Shown here: positions 24,760 to 34,070 of the stretch, piece after piece
Position numbering within the stretch: position 1 is the stretch's first letter
Layout of the letters: each line of letters begins with the position of its first letter
Source of the DNA: Bin22 sp965207275
GTDB taxonomy: Bacteria; Chloroflexota; Dehalococcoidia; Lucifugimonadales; UBA3495
NCBI GenBank assembly: GCA_965207275.1
Contig: CBDBMH010000002.1
Span: 1,550,001 to 1,614,000 of the forward strand
Length of the DNA stretch: 64,000 nt
Direction of reading: 5' to 3'
The notes under the pieces: model-generated
The model's input: the letters and a program-made list of their open reading frames with translations, nothing else
Database searches by the model: none
What the model was told of the DNA's origin: nothing
Made by a program: the position numbers and the translations under genes

Positions 24760-26108
24760 CCGAGGCGGTCGTCGCCCCACCATTCCCTTAACCGCTGTTC
24801 AATTTCCCGCTCCCTGCCCTGGGAGGCGGGAAAGTAATATCTGGCATCCCTCAGCGAGGGGGGCAGATAGTCCTGCTCAACAAAGTGACCCTCGTAGTCG
24901 TGGGAATAACGGTATCCCTTGCCGTAGTCCATGGCCCGCATTAAGCCCGTCACCGCGTTCCGCAGGTGCATGGGCACCGGGTCGTTGGGCTTGTGGCGAA
25001 CATCCTCCAGCGCCCGTTCCAGCGCCATGTAGGCCGTGTTGCTCTTCGGCGCGGTGGCCAGGAACACGGTGGCCTCCGCCAGGGGAATACGGGCCTCGGG
25101 CATTCCCAGGAAGTGCGCAGCCTGCTGGGCCGCCACCGCCAGGGGCAGCGCCTGGGGTTCCGCCAGGCCGATGTCCTCGGAAGCCAGAATTACCAGGCGG
25201 CGGGCGATAAACAGGGGGTCTTCGCCGGCTTCCAGCATCCGTGCCAGCCAGTAAAGGGCCCCGTCGGGCGACGAACCCCTTACCGACTTGATGAAAGCGG
25301 AAATTGTGTCGTAATGGCCCTCTCCGGCCTTGTCGTACAGGGGTGACCGGCGCTGGAGAGCGTCGGAGATTAGGTCGACAGTGATAACAGTTACGGCGCC
25401 GTCTCCCCTTAGCTCAGAACTGATGGCGGAGGCCGCCGTTTCCAGCGCATTGAGGGCCACCCGCGCATCCCCGTTGGCGATGTTTACCAGGTGGGCCAAC
25501 GCCTCCGGTTCCAGGGACAGTTTCAGCCCGCCCAAGCCACGTTGAGCGTCTTCCAGCGCCCCAGCAACAATGGCGGCAACCTGCTCTTCGGTCAGGGACT
25601 GCAATGGGAAAACCCGACACCGGGACAGCAGGGGGGCGTTGACCTCGAAAGAAGGGTTCTCGGTGGTTGCGCCGATGAAGGTTACGGTGCCGTCCTCAAC
25701 GTGCGGCAGGATCACGTCTTGCTGGGCTTTATTGAACCGGTGGATTTCGTCGACGAACAGGATGGTACGCCGCTGGTACATGCCCTGCCGGTCTCTAGCC
25801 TCAGCCACGATACGACGTAAATCGGCAACTCCGGAGGTCACAGCGCTCACGGGCTCGAAGTGGGCTTTGGTAACCGTCGCCACCAGCCGGGCCAGCGTGG
25901 TCTTGCCGCTTCCGGGCGGCCCCCAGAGGATTAACGACGGCAACCGGTCGGCAGCTATGGACCGGCGCAACACCCGGTCGGGTCCCAGGATGTGTTCCTG
26001 GCCCACAAATTCGTCGAAGTAGCGCGGGCGCATCCGCTCGGCCAGAGGCGCCGCTTCGTTGGCCCGCTGTTGTCTGCCAAATTCAAAGAGGGAGTCCGGA
26101 TTCGTCAA
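24741..26108 (-). CDS. rarA: replication-associated recombination protein A (AAA+ ATPase)
   Basis: A 455-residue AAA+ ATPase of the RarA/MgsA/WRNIP1 family, acting at stalled replication forks. It opens LAERMRPRYFDEFVGQEHIL. Walker A is WGPPGSGKTTLARLV and Walker B is ILFVDEIHRFNKAQQD, with sensor GATTENPSFEVN and the C-terminal MgsA oligomerisation domain (GYRYSHDYEGHFVEQDYLP). The start is a TTG just after the stop of the LLM gene, with a 6-base gap, indicating translational coupling. Confidence 0.92.
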   Translation of the reverse strand: MTNPDSLFEFGRQQRANEAAPLAERMRPRYFDEFVGQEHILGPDRVLRRSIAADRLPSLILWGPPGSGKTTLARLVATVTKAHFEPVSAVTSGVADLRRIVAEARDRQGMYQRRTILFVDEIHRFNKAQQDVILPHVEDGTVTFIGATTENPSFEVNAPLLSRCRVFPLQSLTEEQVAAIVAGALEDAQRGLGGLKLSLEPEALAHLVNIANGDARVALNALETAASAISSELRGDGAVTVITVDLISDALQRRSPLYDKAGEGHYDTISAFIKSVRGSSPDGALYWLARMLEAGEDPLFIARRLVILASEDIGLAEPQALPLAVAAQQAAHFLGMPEARIPLAEATVFLATAPKSNTAYMALERALEDVRHKPNDPVPMHLRNAVTGLMRAMDYGKGYRYSHDYEGHFVEQDYLPPSLRDARYYFPASQGREREIEQRLREWWGDDRLGQTESA

Positions 26109-26114
26109 CGCCGC

Positions 26115-27128
26115 CTACTTGAAATGGGGAATTACCTCCTCGGCAAATAGCCGCATGGAGGCGTGGACATCCTGGTTGGGCACCAATCCACCCGTAGCGA
26201 ACCAGCACATAATCTCGTCGGCGCCCAGCAGTTCGATGATGGATTCCAGCTTGTCGATGATACGTTCGGGGCTACCGATGGCGGAAAGCTCGGTGGACAC
26301 GTGCTCGTAGCTCAGGTCCCGCACGCGCCCCGTCACCACCCTGGACCTGTTGTTCTGCAGGTTGGACAGGTAATTGCGGACGCTGGACTCATAACCCTTT
26401 TCAGAACTGCCGCCCTCGTCTTTGGTGGCATGGACCAGCACATTAACGTTCACCCGCTTCGAGCTGGGATCATGACCGTGCTTTCTGAGCTGATTCCGGT
26501 ATTCATCCAGCCCTTGCCTGGCCCCGTCCAGCGTCACCACGATGGGGGCAATCAGTATGTTATGGCCAAGTTCCCCGACCAGCGGGAAAGTGTCGTTGCT
26601 GTTGGATGCTATGTAAACTGGCGGATGGGGCTGCTGGTAAGGCTTGGGAACGACCCGCACGCCTGAAGCTTGGTAATACTGGCCTTCGTAGTTCAGCTCG
26701 TCGGAAGTCCAGGCCTCCAGGACCATCTCCAGTCCCTCAACAAACCGCTCGCGACCCTCCTCCACGTCGACACCGTAACCCTGGTACTGCCGGAGCATGG
26801 CCCCTCGCCCCGTTCCCAGGATGGCGCGCCCGTGAGAAATTACGTCGAGCGTGGCAAATTCCTCCGCCAGGCGCACCGGATGGTGCAGGGGCATCAGGTT
26901 TACCGCGGTGGCTATCTTGAGCCGCTCAGTGGTCTGGGCAATGGCTGAACCCAGCAGCAGTGGAGCAGGCAAAACGGAAAACCTGGGATTAAAATGCACC
27001 TCTGCCAGCCACACCGCGTCGAACCCAAGTTGGTCCGCCAACTGGGCCTGGGAAATGGTGTCGGCGTAACGTTCTGCCGGCGTCTGGTCATCGGCGCAGG
27101 GAAGCTGATAAAAGATTCCAAATTCCAT
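26115..27128 (-). CDS. LLM class (luciferase-like) flavin-dependent oxidoreductase
   Basis: A 337-residue TIM-barrel protein of the bacterial luciferase / F420- or FMN-dependent monooxygenase superfamily. Family features include the N-terminal strand MEFGIFYQLP, the WLAEVHFNPRFSVLPAP block, and LGTGRGAMLRQYQGYGVD at the flavin-binding loop. The substrate is not predictable. It is probably co-transcribed with rarA although unrelated in function. This family is expanded in marine Chloroflexota, which fits the proposed host (established for SAR202, inference here). Confidence 0.85.
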   Translation of the reverse strand: MEFGIFYQLPCADDQTPAERYADTISQAQLADQLGFDAVWLAEVHFNPRFSVLPAPLLLGSAIAQTTERLKIATAVNLMPLHHPVRLAEEFATLDVISHGRAILGTGRGAMLRQYQGYGVDVEEGRERFVEGLEMVLEAWTSDELNYEGQYYQASGVRVVPKPYQQPHPPVYIASNSNDTFPLVGELGHNILIAPIVVTLDGARQGLDEYRNQLRKHGHDPSSKRVNVNVLVHATKDEGGSSEKGYESSVRNYLSNLQNNRSRVVTGRVRDLSYEHVSTELSAIGSPERIIDKLESIIELLGADEIMCWFATGGLVPNQDVHASMRLFAEEVIPHFK

Positions 27129-27224
27129 GCCTGGCTCCTGATCTGTCTCCCGTAACCATCGGGAGGTTAGGTAACTCCTGGCGCGTGTCCTTCCTTTACG
27201 CTTTTGGAAAGGGAAGGTGGCCTG

Positions 27225-28823
27225 CTATAAGGGAATATTGCCATGCTTCTTTGCCGGCAGGTTGTCCCGCTTGTTGCGCAGCATTTCCAGCGCGCTGATG
27301 ATGCGGGATCTGGTCTCCGCCGGGTCAATCACGTCATCCAGGAAGCCCTGGCCGGCGGCAATATAGGGATTGGTGAACTTCTCCTGGTATTCCGCAATGA
27401 GCTCGGCTCGCCTGGCGTCGGCATCCTCGGCGCCGGCGATTTCTTCCCGGTATATTATGTTCACTGCGCCGTCAGGCCCCATCACAGCAATCTCCGCTGA
27501 AGGCCAGGCCAGATTTACGTCCGACCGCAGGTGCTTGCTGCTCATCACGATGTAAGCCCCCCCGTAGGCCTTGCGGATGATTACGCTAATCTTCGGAACC
27601 GTGGCTTCGGCGTAGGCGTAGATCAGCTTGGCCCCATGGCGGATAATGCCACCATATTCCTGGTCCACGCCAGGCATGAACCCTGGCACATCCACCAGGG
27701 TTACCAGGGGAATGTTAAAGCAATCGCAGAAACGAACGAACCGGGCCGCCTTGGCCGACGCGTCTATGTCCAGCACCCCGGCCAGGTACGAAGGCTGGTT
27801 TCCTATAATACCCACCGTGCTGCCGTTGAATCGCCCGAAGCCGATTACAACGTTGGGAGCAAAGTCCGGTTGGACCTCCAGGAACTCCTCAATTGGGACC
27901 TCCTCCAATTCCTCCTCGCCACCAATATCAACAATCCGGTAGATAATGTCACGGATGTCGTAGGGGCGGTTGGGTTCATCCGGCACCAGGTATCTCAGGT
28001 CGGGGTCGACCCGGTTGACCGGATCACCCAGGGGCAGAAGGGGCGGGTCACCCAGGTTATTGGAAGGCAGGAATCCCAGGAGCCTGCGCACCTCGGCGAG
28101 GCACTCGTGCTCACTGTCGTAAACGAAGTGGGCAACGCCGCTGCGGGTGGCGTGTGAAGTAGCGCCGCCCAGTTCTTCGTGGGTAACTTCCGCTCCCGTA
28201 ACCGCCTTCACGACGTCCGGCCCGGTGATGTACATCTGGCCGGTGCCCTTCACCATAAAAATGAAGTCGGTAATGGCCGGAGAATATACTGCGCCACCTG
28301 CGGAGGGGCCCATAATAACCGAAATCTGCGGGATCACCCCCGAATACAGGGTGTTGCGGAGGAAAATGTCGCCGTAGGCCCCCAGACTGATGACCCCTTC
28401 CTGGATGCGCGCTCCGCCCGAGTCGTTGATTCCCACCAGGGGGCAGCCCGTTTTGCCGGCCATATCCATGACCTTGCAGATTTTCTCTCCAACGACCTCC
28501 GACAGTGAACCGCCGAATACCGTAAAGTCCTGGGCGTAGGCGAATATCTGCCTGCCGTTGACCCGGCCATATCCCGTAACCACCGCGTCCCCGAGATACT
28601 TTCGGTCTGCCAGGCCGAAGTCGGTGGTGCGATGGGTAACGAAGGAATCAATTTCCTGGAAGGTGCCGTCGTCCATAAGTCGGGCCAGCCGTTCCCGGGC
28701 CGTAAGCTTCCCCCGATTGTGTTGCTGCTCGACGCGCTGCTGGCCGCCACCCTGTCGGGAACGGGCACGCATGTCCTGCAAAGTCTCGATTTTCTGGTCG
28801 ATTACCCGCTTTTCGGTTGTCAC
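27225..28823 (-). CDS. acyl-CoA carboxylase, carboxyltransferase (beta) subunit, PccB/MmdA-like
   Basis: A 532-residue biotin-dependent carboxyltransferase. The N-terminal crotonase-like half has NRGKLTARERLARLMDDGTF and the oxyanion glycines of INDSGGARIQEG. The C-terminal half has LVDVPGFMPGVDQE and the GGAYIVMSSKHL block. The closest types are propionyl-CoA or methylmalonyl-CoA carboxyltransferases. No biotin carboxylase or BCCP gene is adjacent in the window, so its partner is elsewhere. The GTG start is supported by AGGAG 6 bases upstream. Confidence 0.88.
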   Translation of the reverse strand: MTTEKRVIDQKIETLQDMRARSRQGGGQQRVEQQHNRGKLTARERLARLMDDGTFQEIDSFVTHRTTDFGLADRKYLGDAVVTGYGRVNGRQIFAYAQDFTVFGGSLSEVVGEKICKVMDMAGKTGCPLVGINDSGGARIQEGVISLGAYGDIFLRNTLYSGVIPQISVIMGPSAGGAVYSPAITDFIFMVKGTGQMYITGPDVVKAVTGAEVTHEELGGATSHATRSGVAHFVYDSEHECLAEVRRLLGFLPSNNLGDPPLLPLGDPVNRVDPDLRYLVPDEPNRPYDIRDIIYRIVDIGGEEELEEVPIEEFLEVQPDFAPNVVIGFGRFNGSTVGIIGNQPSYLAGVLDIDASAKAARFVRFCDCFNIPLVTLVDVPGFMPGVDQEYGGIIRHGAKLIYAYAEATVPKISVIIRKAYGGAYIVMSSKHLRSDVNLAWPSAEIAVMGPDGAVNIIYREEIAGAEDADARRAELIAEYQEKFTNPYIAAGQGFLDDVIDPAETRSRIISALEMLRNKRDNLPAKKHGNIPL

Positions 28824-28913
28824 TGGCGCTCCTGGGAGGGCTGGTGCCGGCGCCGAAAATCTGGCGCCGCAAGGTCTTTCGTCAGGTTTGGCCCATTATA
28901 GCGCAAAGCGGAA

Positions 28914-28919
28914 TATAAT
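28914..28919 (+). promoter_or_regulatory. candidate -10 for folP
   Basis: A perfect TATAAT in the divergent gap between the carboxylase gene and folP, with no convincing -35 at proper spacing. Confidence 0.3.
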
Positions 28920-28985
28920 ACTTGAAACACTATTGCAGTCCACGGACGTGCGGTACCTGGACGTACCTGCGAGGCAACCATACCG

Positions 28986-29852
28986 ATGGCCAGTCTAAGA
29001 ACGCATCCGCTGAGGAACATGGCCGTGGCCAATGGTGAAACCCTGTCCTGGGGAAGCCGCACCTACGTCATGGGGATAATAAACGTCAGCCTGGACTCCT
29101 TCTCAGGGGACGGGTTGGGTGGCGATATTCACGCGATTGTTGAACAGGCCCAGCGTTTCCAGGAAGAGGGGGCCGATTTCCTTGACGTAGGAGCCGAGTC
29201 CACGCGCCCCGGCTCCACTCCAATTACTGCCGAGGAGGAAATTCGCCTGCTGGAGCCGGCGCTGGAGGCCGTGGCAACAGTGGCCAGCGTTCCCGTCAGC
29301 GTGGACACTTACAAGGCCAGTGTGGCCCGGCGGGCGGTGGCCGCCGGAGCGACCATTATCAACGATGTTTGGGGACTGAAAGCGGACCCGTCGCTGGCGC
29401 GGGTGGCGGCGGAAACGGGCGCCCCATTAATTTTGATGCACAACCAGGAGACTCGCCAGTATGGCCAGTTGCTGCCGGACATCTTTGACAGCCTGCGGCG
29501 CAGCGTTGAAGTGGCGACCCAGGCAGGAGTATCGCCGGAGGACATAGTCCTGGATCCGGGAATTGGGTTTGGCAAGACCCCGGACCACAACCTGGAAATA
29601 TTGAAGCGCTTCGGGGAGTTCAGCGCCCTGGGCCACCCGATAATGGTGGGAACGTCTCGCAAGTCCACCATCGGGTTCGTCCTGGACCTGCCGGCAGCCC
29701 AAAGAGTGGAGGGGACTGCCGCCACTGTCGCACTGTCCATTGCAGGGGGCGCCGACATCGTCCGCGTCCACGATGTGAGAGAAATGGTACGAGTTAGCAG
29801 GATGAGCGATGCCATAGTCCGGGGCTGGAGGCCCGAAGGATGGGACCACTAG
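28986..29852 (+). CDS. folP: dihydropteroate synthase
   Basis: A 288-residue TIM-barrel enzyme that condenses p-aminobenzoate with the pterin pyrophosphate in folate synthesis. Signature 1, VMGIINVSLDSFSGDGLGG, lies at about residues 29-47. Signature 2, ADFLDVGAESTRPGS, follows. The pterin-binding Asp lies in VLDPGIGFGKTPDHN and the C-terminal VRVHDVREMV block is present. The canonical INVTPDSF is INVSLDSF here, a mild departure in the phosphate loop. It overlaps folK by 13 bases, so the two are translationally coupled. Confidence 0.92.
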   Translation: MASLRTHPLRNMAVANGETLSWGSRTYVMGIINVSLDSFSGDGLGGDIHAIVEQAQRFQEEGADFLDVGAESTRPGSTPITAEEEIRLLEPALEAVATVASVPVSVDTYKASVARRAVAAGATIINDVWGLKADPSLARVAAETGAPLILMHNQETRQYGQLLPDIFDSLRRSVEVATQAGVSPEDIVLDPGIGFGKTPDHNLEILKRFGEFSALGHPIMVGTSRKSTIGFVLDLPAAQRVEGTAATVALSIAGGADIVRVHDVREMVRVSRMSDAIVRGWRPEGWDH

Positions 29853-30373
29853 CATCCCGCTCGGTGACGGCCTACCTGGGGTTGGGGTCAAATGTGGGTG
29901 ACCGACTGGCCAGCCTGGAACTAGCTCTGGAATTGCTTGGCGCCACCGGGAGTATCACCGTAGTCCAGTGTTCGTCAATATACGAAACGGAACCTTGGGG
30001 CGTCAGGGAACAGCCTCGTTTCCTGAACGCCGCCGTAGAAATTCAGACTTCGCTGGAACCGGGTGCGCTGCTGTCCGCCGGACAGGAAATTGAAAGCCGG
30101 GTGGGACGGGTCAAGACCTTCAGGTACGGTCCCCGGGCCATCGATGTTGATATTCTGTTGTACGGGAGCCTCGTGATCGATTGGCAGACGCCGGACCTGC
30201 AAATTCCCCATCCGCGCATGGTGGAACGGGCGTTTGTGCTGGTACCGCTGTCGGAAATCGGGGGCGAAATCATACACCCGGTTACCAACAGAAGTATCGG
30301 TGAGATGGTTGCATCAATTGAGGGGCGTGAAGGGGTAATTCCCTGGGCCGACGGACCTAGTGGAGGAGAGTAA
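29840..30373 (+). CDS. folK: 2-amino-4-hydroxy-6-hydroxymethyldihydropteridine pyrophosphokinase
   Basis: A 177-residue HPPK that transfers pyrophosphate from ATP to hydroxymethyl-dihydropterin, the step just before FolP. It opens AYLGLGSNVGDRLASLE and holds the signature RYGPRAIDVDILLYG with the Mg-binding aspartates near residue 95, then IPHPRMVERAFVLVPL. Complete and normal in length. folB is not adjacent. Confidence 0.93.
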   Translation: MGPLASRSVTAYLGLGSNVGDRLASLELALELLGATGSITVVQCSSIYETEPWGVREQPRFLNAAVEIQTSLEPGALLSAGQEIESRVGRVKTFRYGPRAIDVDILLYGSLVIDWQTPDLQIPHPRMVERAFVLVPLSEIGGEIIHPVTNRSIGEMVASIEGREGVIPWADGPSGGE

Positions 30374-30410
30374 CCAGGCAAGTTGATGTCCTGCAAATGC
30401 TTGGGGCCTG

Positions 30411-30439
30411 TTGACAATCTGCGGGCTCTATCGCATATT
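30411..30439 (+). promoter_or_regulatory. upstream candidate promoter for groEL
   Basis: TTGACA (30411-30416), 17-base spacer, CATATT (30434-30439), 121 bases before the groEL start. Confidence 0.45.
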
Positions 30440-30480
30440 TTATCGTGCAGCGATTACGTCGTCGGATGGCCGCTATTTCG

Positions 30481-30530
30481 TTGTGCCACGCGTTTATGCT
30501 GGAAATAATGCTCGCAGCTTCCGACGAGCA
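30481..30530 (+). promoter_or_regulatory. groEL-proximal promoter with palindromic operator
   Basis: TTGTGC (30481-30486), 17 bases, AATAAT (30504-30509), followed at once by the inverted repeat TGCTCG (30509-30514) - 10 bases - CGAGCA (30525-30530). The position over the transcription start resembles CIRCE/HrcA operators, but the half-sites are not the CIRCE consensus (GCACTC/GAGTGC). Confidence 0.45.
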
Positions 30531-30559
30531 ACGAATGTATTACGGAGGTTTTAACAGGA

Positions 30560-32185
30560 ATGGCAGACAAGCAGCTTATTTTTGATGACCAGGCTCGGGC
30601 CAGCCTAATGCGCGGTGTAGATGAACTGGGCCGGGTTGTTGGTTTGACCCTTGGCCCCAGTGGCCGAAACGTACTTCTCAACCGTATGTGGTCCCTGCCC
30701 GTGGTCTGTAGCGACGGTGTGACCATCGCCAAGGAGGTTGAACTCCCCGACGTTTACGAAAACATGGGCGCCCAACTGGTAAAAGAGGCCGCCGCCAAGA
30801 CCAATGACGTGGTTGGCGACGGTACCACCACTTCCGTTGTGCTGGCCCAGTCAATGGTCCGCCAGGGCTTCATGAACATCGCCGCCGGCGCCAATGGCAT
30901 GAGCCTTAAGGCGGGAATCGACAAGGCCGTCGCCGTGGTGGTCAGGGAGATCTCCGACAGCGCTATACCGGTGGAAAATCGGGAACAGGTAGCCCGGGTT
31001 GCCGCCCTTTCCGCCCACGAGGAATCCATTGCCGACCTGATTGCCGAAGCCATGGACAAGGTCGGTCGAGAAGGCGTGATAACCGTTGAAGAGTCCAAGG
31101 GCATGGTCGACGAGATGGACATCGTGGAAGGCATGCGCCTGGATCGCGGCTACCTGTCGCCCCACTTCGTTACCGACACCGACCGGATGGAAGTCAGCCT
31201 GGACAACCCCCTGGTCCTGATTACCGACACCAAGGTCTCATCGGTGAACGATATCGTCCCCACCCTGGAGAAGGTGACCCAGGCCGGCGGGCGGCCACTG
31301 GCTATCATCGCCGAGGATGTGGACGGCGAGGCTTTGGCCACCCTGGTAGTGAACAAGTTGCGCGGGACCATTTCCTGCCTGGCAGTAAAGGCGCCCGGCT
31401 TTGGCGACCGCCGCAAGGCCCTGCTGGAAGACATCGCCGTTCTGACCGGCGCCACCGTCATCAGCAAGGATACAGGCCTGTCGCTGGACGCCGTGGAGTT
31501 TGACCACTTGGGTTCCGCCCGTCGCATGGTGGCCCTGAAAGACGAGACGACCATCGTCGAGGGAAGCGGTTCGCCGGAAGACATCGAGTCACGCGTGGCC
31601 CAGATACGGGTCCAGATCGAAGAGACTACCTCGGACTATGATCGGGAGAAGCTTCAGGAACGGCTGGCGGCCCTGGTGGGCGGTGTTGCCGTCATTAAAG
31701 TGGGCGCAGCTACTGAACCGGAAATGAACGAACGCAAGTCCCGCACCGAAGATGCGTTGTCCGCCACCCGCGCGGCTGTTGAAGAGGGCATCGTTCCCGG
31801 CGGTGGCGTCACCCTGGTCCGGGCTGAACAGGTCCTGGAGGGTCTGCAGGCCACCCTGCAGGGCGACGAAGCCCACGGCGTGCGGCTCGTTCGCCACGCC
31901 CTCTCAGCCCCGCTGGAACTCATCGCCCAGAATGCCGGCCACCCCGGTCTGGTGGTCCTGGACAAGGTGCGCGAAGGCGAAGGCGACTGGGGCTTCGACG
32001 CGGAAAAGGGCGAGTTCACCCACCTGGTGCAGGCAGGCATCATCGACCCGGCCAAGGTAACCAGGTCCGCGCTCCAGAACGCATGCAGCATCGCCGGTAT
32101 GCTACTCACCACCCAGGCGGTAGTAGCGGAAATCCCGGTCTTTACGCCCTTGCCGGCCGACGTTCATGACTTCATGCACGACTGA
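30560..32185 (+). CDS. groEL: 60 kDa chaperonin (GroEL/Cpn60)
   Basis: A 541-residue group I chaperonin subunit. Landmarks are GLTLGPSGRNVLL, GDGTTTSVVLAQ with the ATP-binding loop near residue 87, LEDIAVLTGATVIS in the apical domain, and ERLAALVGGVAVIKVGAATE with EGIVPGGG near the C-terminus. The usual GGM-repeat C-terminal tail is replaced by PLPADVHDFMHD. The conserved GPKGRN loop is GPSGRN. groES is not adjacent. It may be a secondary GroEL or one that pairs with a distant GroES. A GGAGG precedes the ATG by 13 bases. Confidence 0.93.
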   Translation: MADKQLIFDDQARASLMRGVDELGRVVGLTLGPSGRNVLLNRMWSLPVVCSDGVTIAKEVELPDVYENMGAQLVKEAAAKTNDVVGDGTTTSVVLAQSMVRQGFMNIAAGANGMSLKAGIDKAVAVVVREISDSAIPVENREQVARVAALSAHEESIADLIAEAMDKVGREGVITVEESKGMVDEMDIVEGMRLDRGYLSPHFVTDTDRMEVSLDNPLVLITDTKVSSVNDIVPTLEKVTQAGGRPLAIIAEDVDGEALATLVVNKLRGTISCLAVKAPGFGDRRKALLEDIAVLTGATVISKDTGLSLDAVEFDHLGSARRMVALKDETTIVEGSGSPEDIESRVAQIRVQIEETTSDYDREKLQERLAALVGGVAVIKVGAATEPEMNERKSRTEDALSATRAAVEEGIVPGGGVTLVRAEQVLEGLQATLQGDEAHGVRLVRHALSAPLELIAQNAGHPGLVVLDKVREGEGDWGFDAEKGEFTHLVQAGIIDPAKVTRSALQNACSIAGMLLTTQAVVAEIPVFTPLPADVHDFMHD

Positions 32186-32238
32186 CCGCGGACGGCCTGA
32201 TGAGGTAATCACCGACCACACCAATAGTTAATTCCACG

Positions 32239-32276
32239 GCGGGGGGCCTACTCTTGAGTGGCTCCCCGCACTTTTC
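32239..32276 (+). terminator. Rho-independent terminator after groEL
   Basis: GCGGGGGGCC (32239-32248) pairs with GGCTCCCCGC (32260-32269), with an 11-base loop, then ACTTTTCC. Confidence 0.65.
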
Positions 32277-32288
32277 CTACGGGGTCCC

Positions 32289-32822
32289 ATGCTATACGGC
32301 GCTGCGCTGGACCGGGAAAGCATCCGCCAACTCATCCTAAACCCGCCGGCAGGGCAGGCCACCCTGGTCGAGGGGCTGGACTCATTGGACGAACAGCTTC
32401 AGCCCTGCGGCTTGGACTTCAGCCTGCTCAAGGTGGACAGGCTCACTTCTGCCGGACGCATGGGGAACGCCGCCAACGACCGCAGCCTGCCCCAATATCA
32501 AACACTGGAGTTCGGCGCTGACGGATGGCTTTCGCTGGACGCCGGACCTTACCTGGTTACCTTCAATGAAGTGGTCAACATCCCCCTGGACCTGGTTGCC
32601 CTGTCCCTTCCCCGCTCCAGCCTGTTGCGCAGCGGCGTGGGCCTGCACACCGCCATATGGGATCCCGGCTACAGCGGCCGTTCTCAGGCATTGCTGACCA
32701 TACACAATCCCGCTGGCTATCGCCTGCAACGGAACGCCAGGTTGATGCAGATGTTCTTTCTGCACCTTAGCCAGCCCGTGGATCAGGGCTATCAGGGCCG
32801 GTACCAGGGAGAACGGCCATGA
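32289..32822 (+). CDS. dUTPase / dCTP deaminase-like protein
   Basis: A 177-residue protein of the dUTPase/Dcd trimer superfamily. It has QPCGLDFSLLKVDRL near residue 37, the Ser motif LPRSSLLRSGVGLHTAIWDPGYSGRSQ near residues 100-126 and a C-terminal GYQGRYQG tail that could close over the active site. It should hydrolyse dUTP or deaminate dCTP; which one is not decidable from the motifs seen. The gene overlaps queG by the ATGA quartet at 32819-32822. Confidence 0.78.
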   Translation: MLYGAALDRESIRQLILNPPAGQATLVEGLDSLDEQLQPCGLDFSLLKVDRLTSAGRMGNAANDRSLPQYQTLEFGADGWLSLDAGPYLVTFNEVVNIPLDLVALSLPRSSLLRSGVGLHTAIWDPGYSGRSQALLTIHNPAGYRLQRNARLMQMFFLHLSQPVDQGYQGRYQGERP

Positions 32823-34015
32823 GCGAAGCGGCGACGAGGTTAAAGACGACTAAACTGGTCCAGGAACGCGCCCTGCATGTGGGCTTCGACCTGGTACGCA
32901 TCACCTCGACGGAGGATTTTGAAGAAGACCGGGAAGCGGCCATGCGCCGCATTGATGAAGGACTAATGGAGGGATTGCCCTGGTACAACCAATCGCGGGT
33001 CAGGAGGGGAACCTCGCCTCGACAGCTACTACCCGGCGCCCGCTCAATCATCTGCCTGGCCCTGAACTATTTTCCCGGAAATACAGCAAACGGAGAACCT
33101 GGCGGGGGCGTGGACGAACGCCCCACGGAATCCGTGGCCTACGCCGGCAAAATCGCCCGATATGCCCGGGGCCGGGACTACCACCGGCTCATGAAGCGAA
33201 AGATGAGAGACCTGGTTGCCGACCTGTCTGCTCACCTGCAATCCGAAGTGTCCGCCCGCTGGTACGTGGACGACGGTCCCATGCTGGACCGGGCGGCAGC
33301 GGCGCGGGCCGGACTGGGCTGGTTCGGAAAGAACACCAACATTCTAAGTCGCGAACTTGGGTCATGGGTCCTCCTGGGCCAGATCATTACCGACCTGGAA
33401 CTGGAACCGGACCTGCCCCTCAAGAAGTCCTGCGGCAGTTGCGTCCGCTGTATCGACGCTTGCCCCACCGGGGCCATCGTTGGCCCCTACGTCATCGACA
33501 ACACCCGTTGCATCTCCTATCAGACCATAGAGAACCGCGGTTCCATCCCTACCGAACTCAGGCCATTGATGTTGGACTGGGTCTTCGGCTGCGACATTTG
33601 TCAGGAAGTTTGCCCGGTCAACTGCAGGGAAAAGCCCACCAATGAACCTTCCTTTGGCCGGCGCGACCTGGCTGTGGCGGACTTGACAGAGATCCTGGAA
33701 ATGAACGACTGCCAATTTCTTCAGAAGTTTGCCGGCACTCCCATCATGAGAGCCAAAAGGACCGGGCTGCAACGCAACGCCTGCGTGGCCCTGGGAAACC
33801 TGAAGGCGTGGGAAGCCGTTCCGTTGCTGGCGCATGTGTTGGAAAAGAGCGACCCGCTAGTCAGAAGCCACGCAGCGTGGGCGTTGGGAGAGATTGGGGG
33901 AGACAGAGCCTTCGACGCCCTGAAGACGGCTTATGTCAAAGAGAGGGACCCGGAAGTCCTGTCTGAAATCTCCCGGGCCTTAAGTCCGCTGGCGGGAGCG
34001 GGCAGCGAAGCCTGA
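32819..34015 (+). CDS. queG: epoxyqueuosine reductase with C-terminal HEAT-like repeats
   Basis: A 398-residue cobalamin- and Fe-S-dependent enzyme doing the last step of queuosine synthesis on tRNA. The DUF1730 domain ends in VDDGPMLDRAAAARAGLGWFGKN (residues 150-172), with the catalytic Asp. Two 4Fe-4S clusters follow: CGSCVRCIDACP at residues 205-216 and CDICQEVCPVNC near residue 260. The last 90 residues form HEAT-like helices (WEAVPLLAHVLEKSDPLVRS). Length is standard for the HEAT-bearing form. It is coupled to the dUTPase-like gene. Confidence 0.93.
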   Translation: MSEAATRLKTTKLVQERALHVGFDLVRITSTEDFEEDREAAMRRIDEGLMEGLPWYNQSRVRRGTSPRQLLPGARSIICLALNYFPGNTANGEPGGGVDERPTESVAYAGKIARYARGRDYHRLMKRKMRDLVADLSAHLQSEVSARWYVDDGPMLDRAAAARAGLGWFGKNTNILSRELGSWVLLGQIITDLELEPDLPLKKSCGSCVRCIDACPTGAIVGPYVIDNTRCISYQTIENRGSIPTELRPLMLDWVFGCDICQEVCPVNCREKPTNEPSFGRRDLAVADLTEILEMNDCQFLQKFAGTPIMRAKRTGLQRNACVALGNLKAWEAVPLLAHVLEKSDPLVRSHAAWALGEIGGDRAFDALKTAYVKERDPEVLSEISRALSPLAGAGSEA

Positions 34016-34070
34016 ACTTCTCCATCCCGTCTCCCTCCCTTGCGGCGCCTGGGGTCCGATAGCATCGGCT

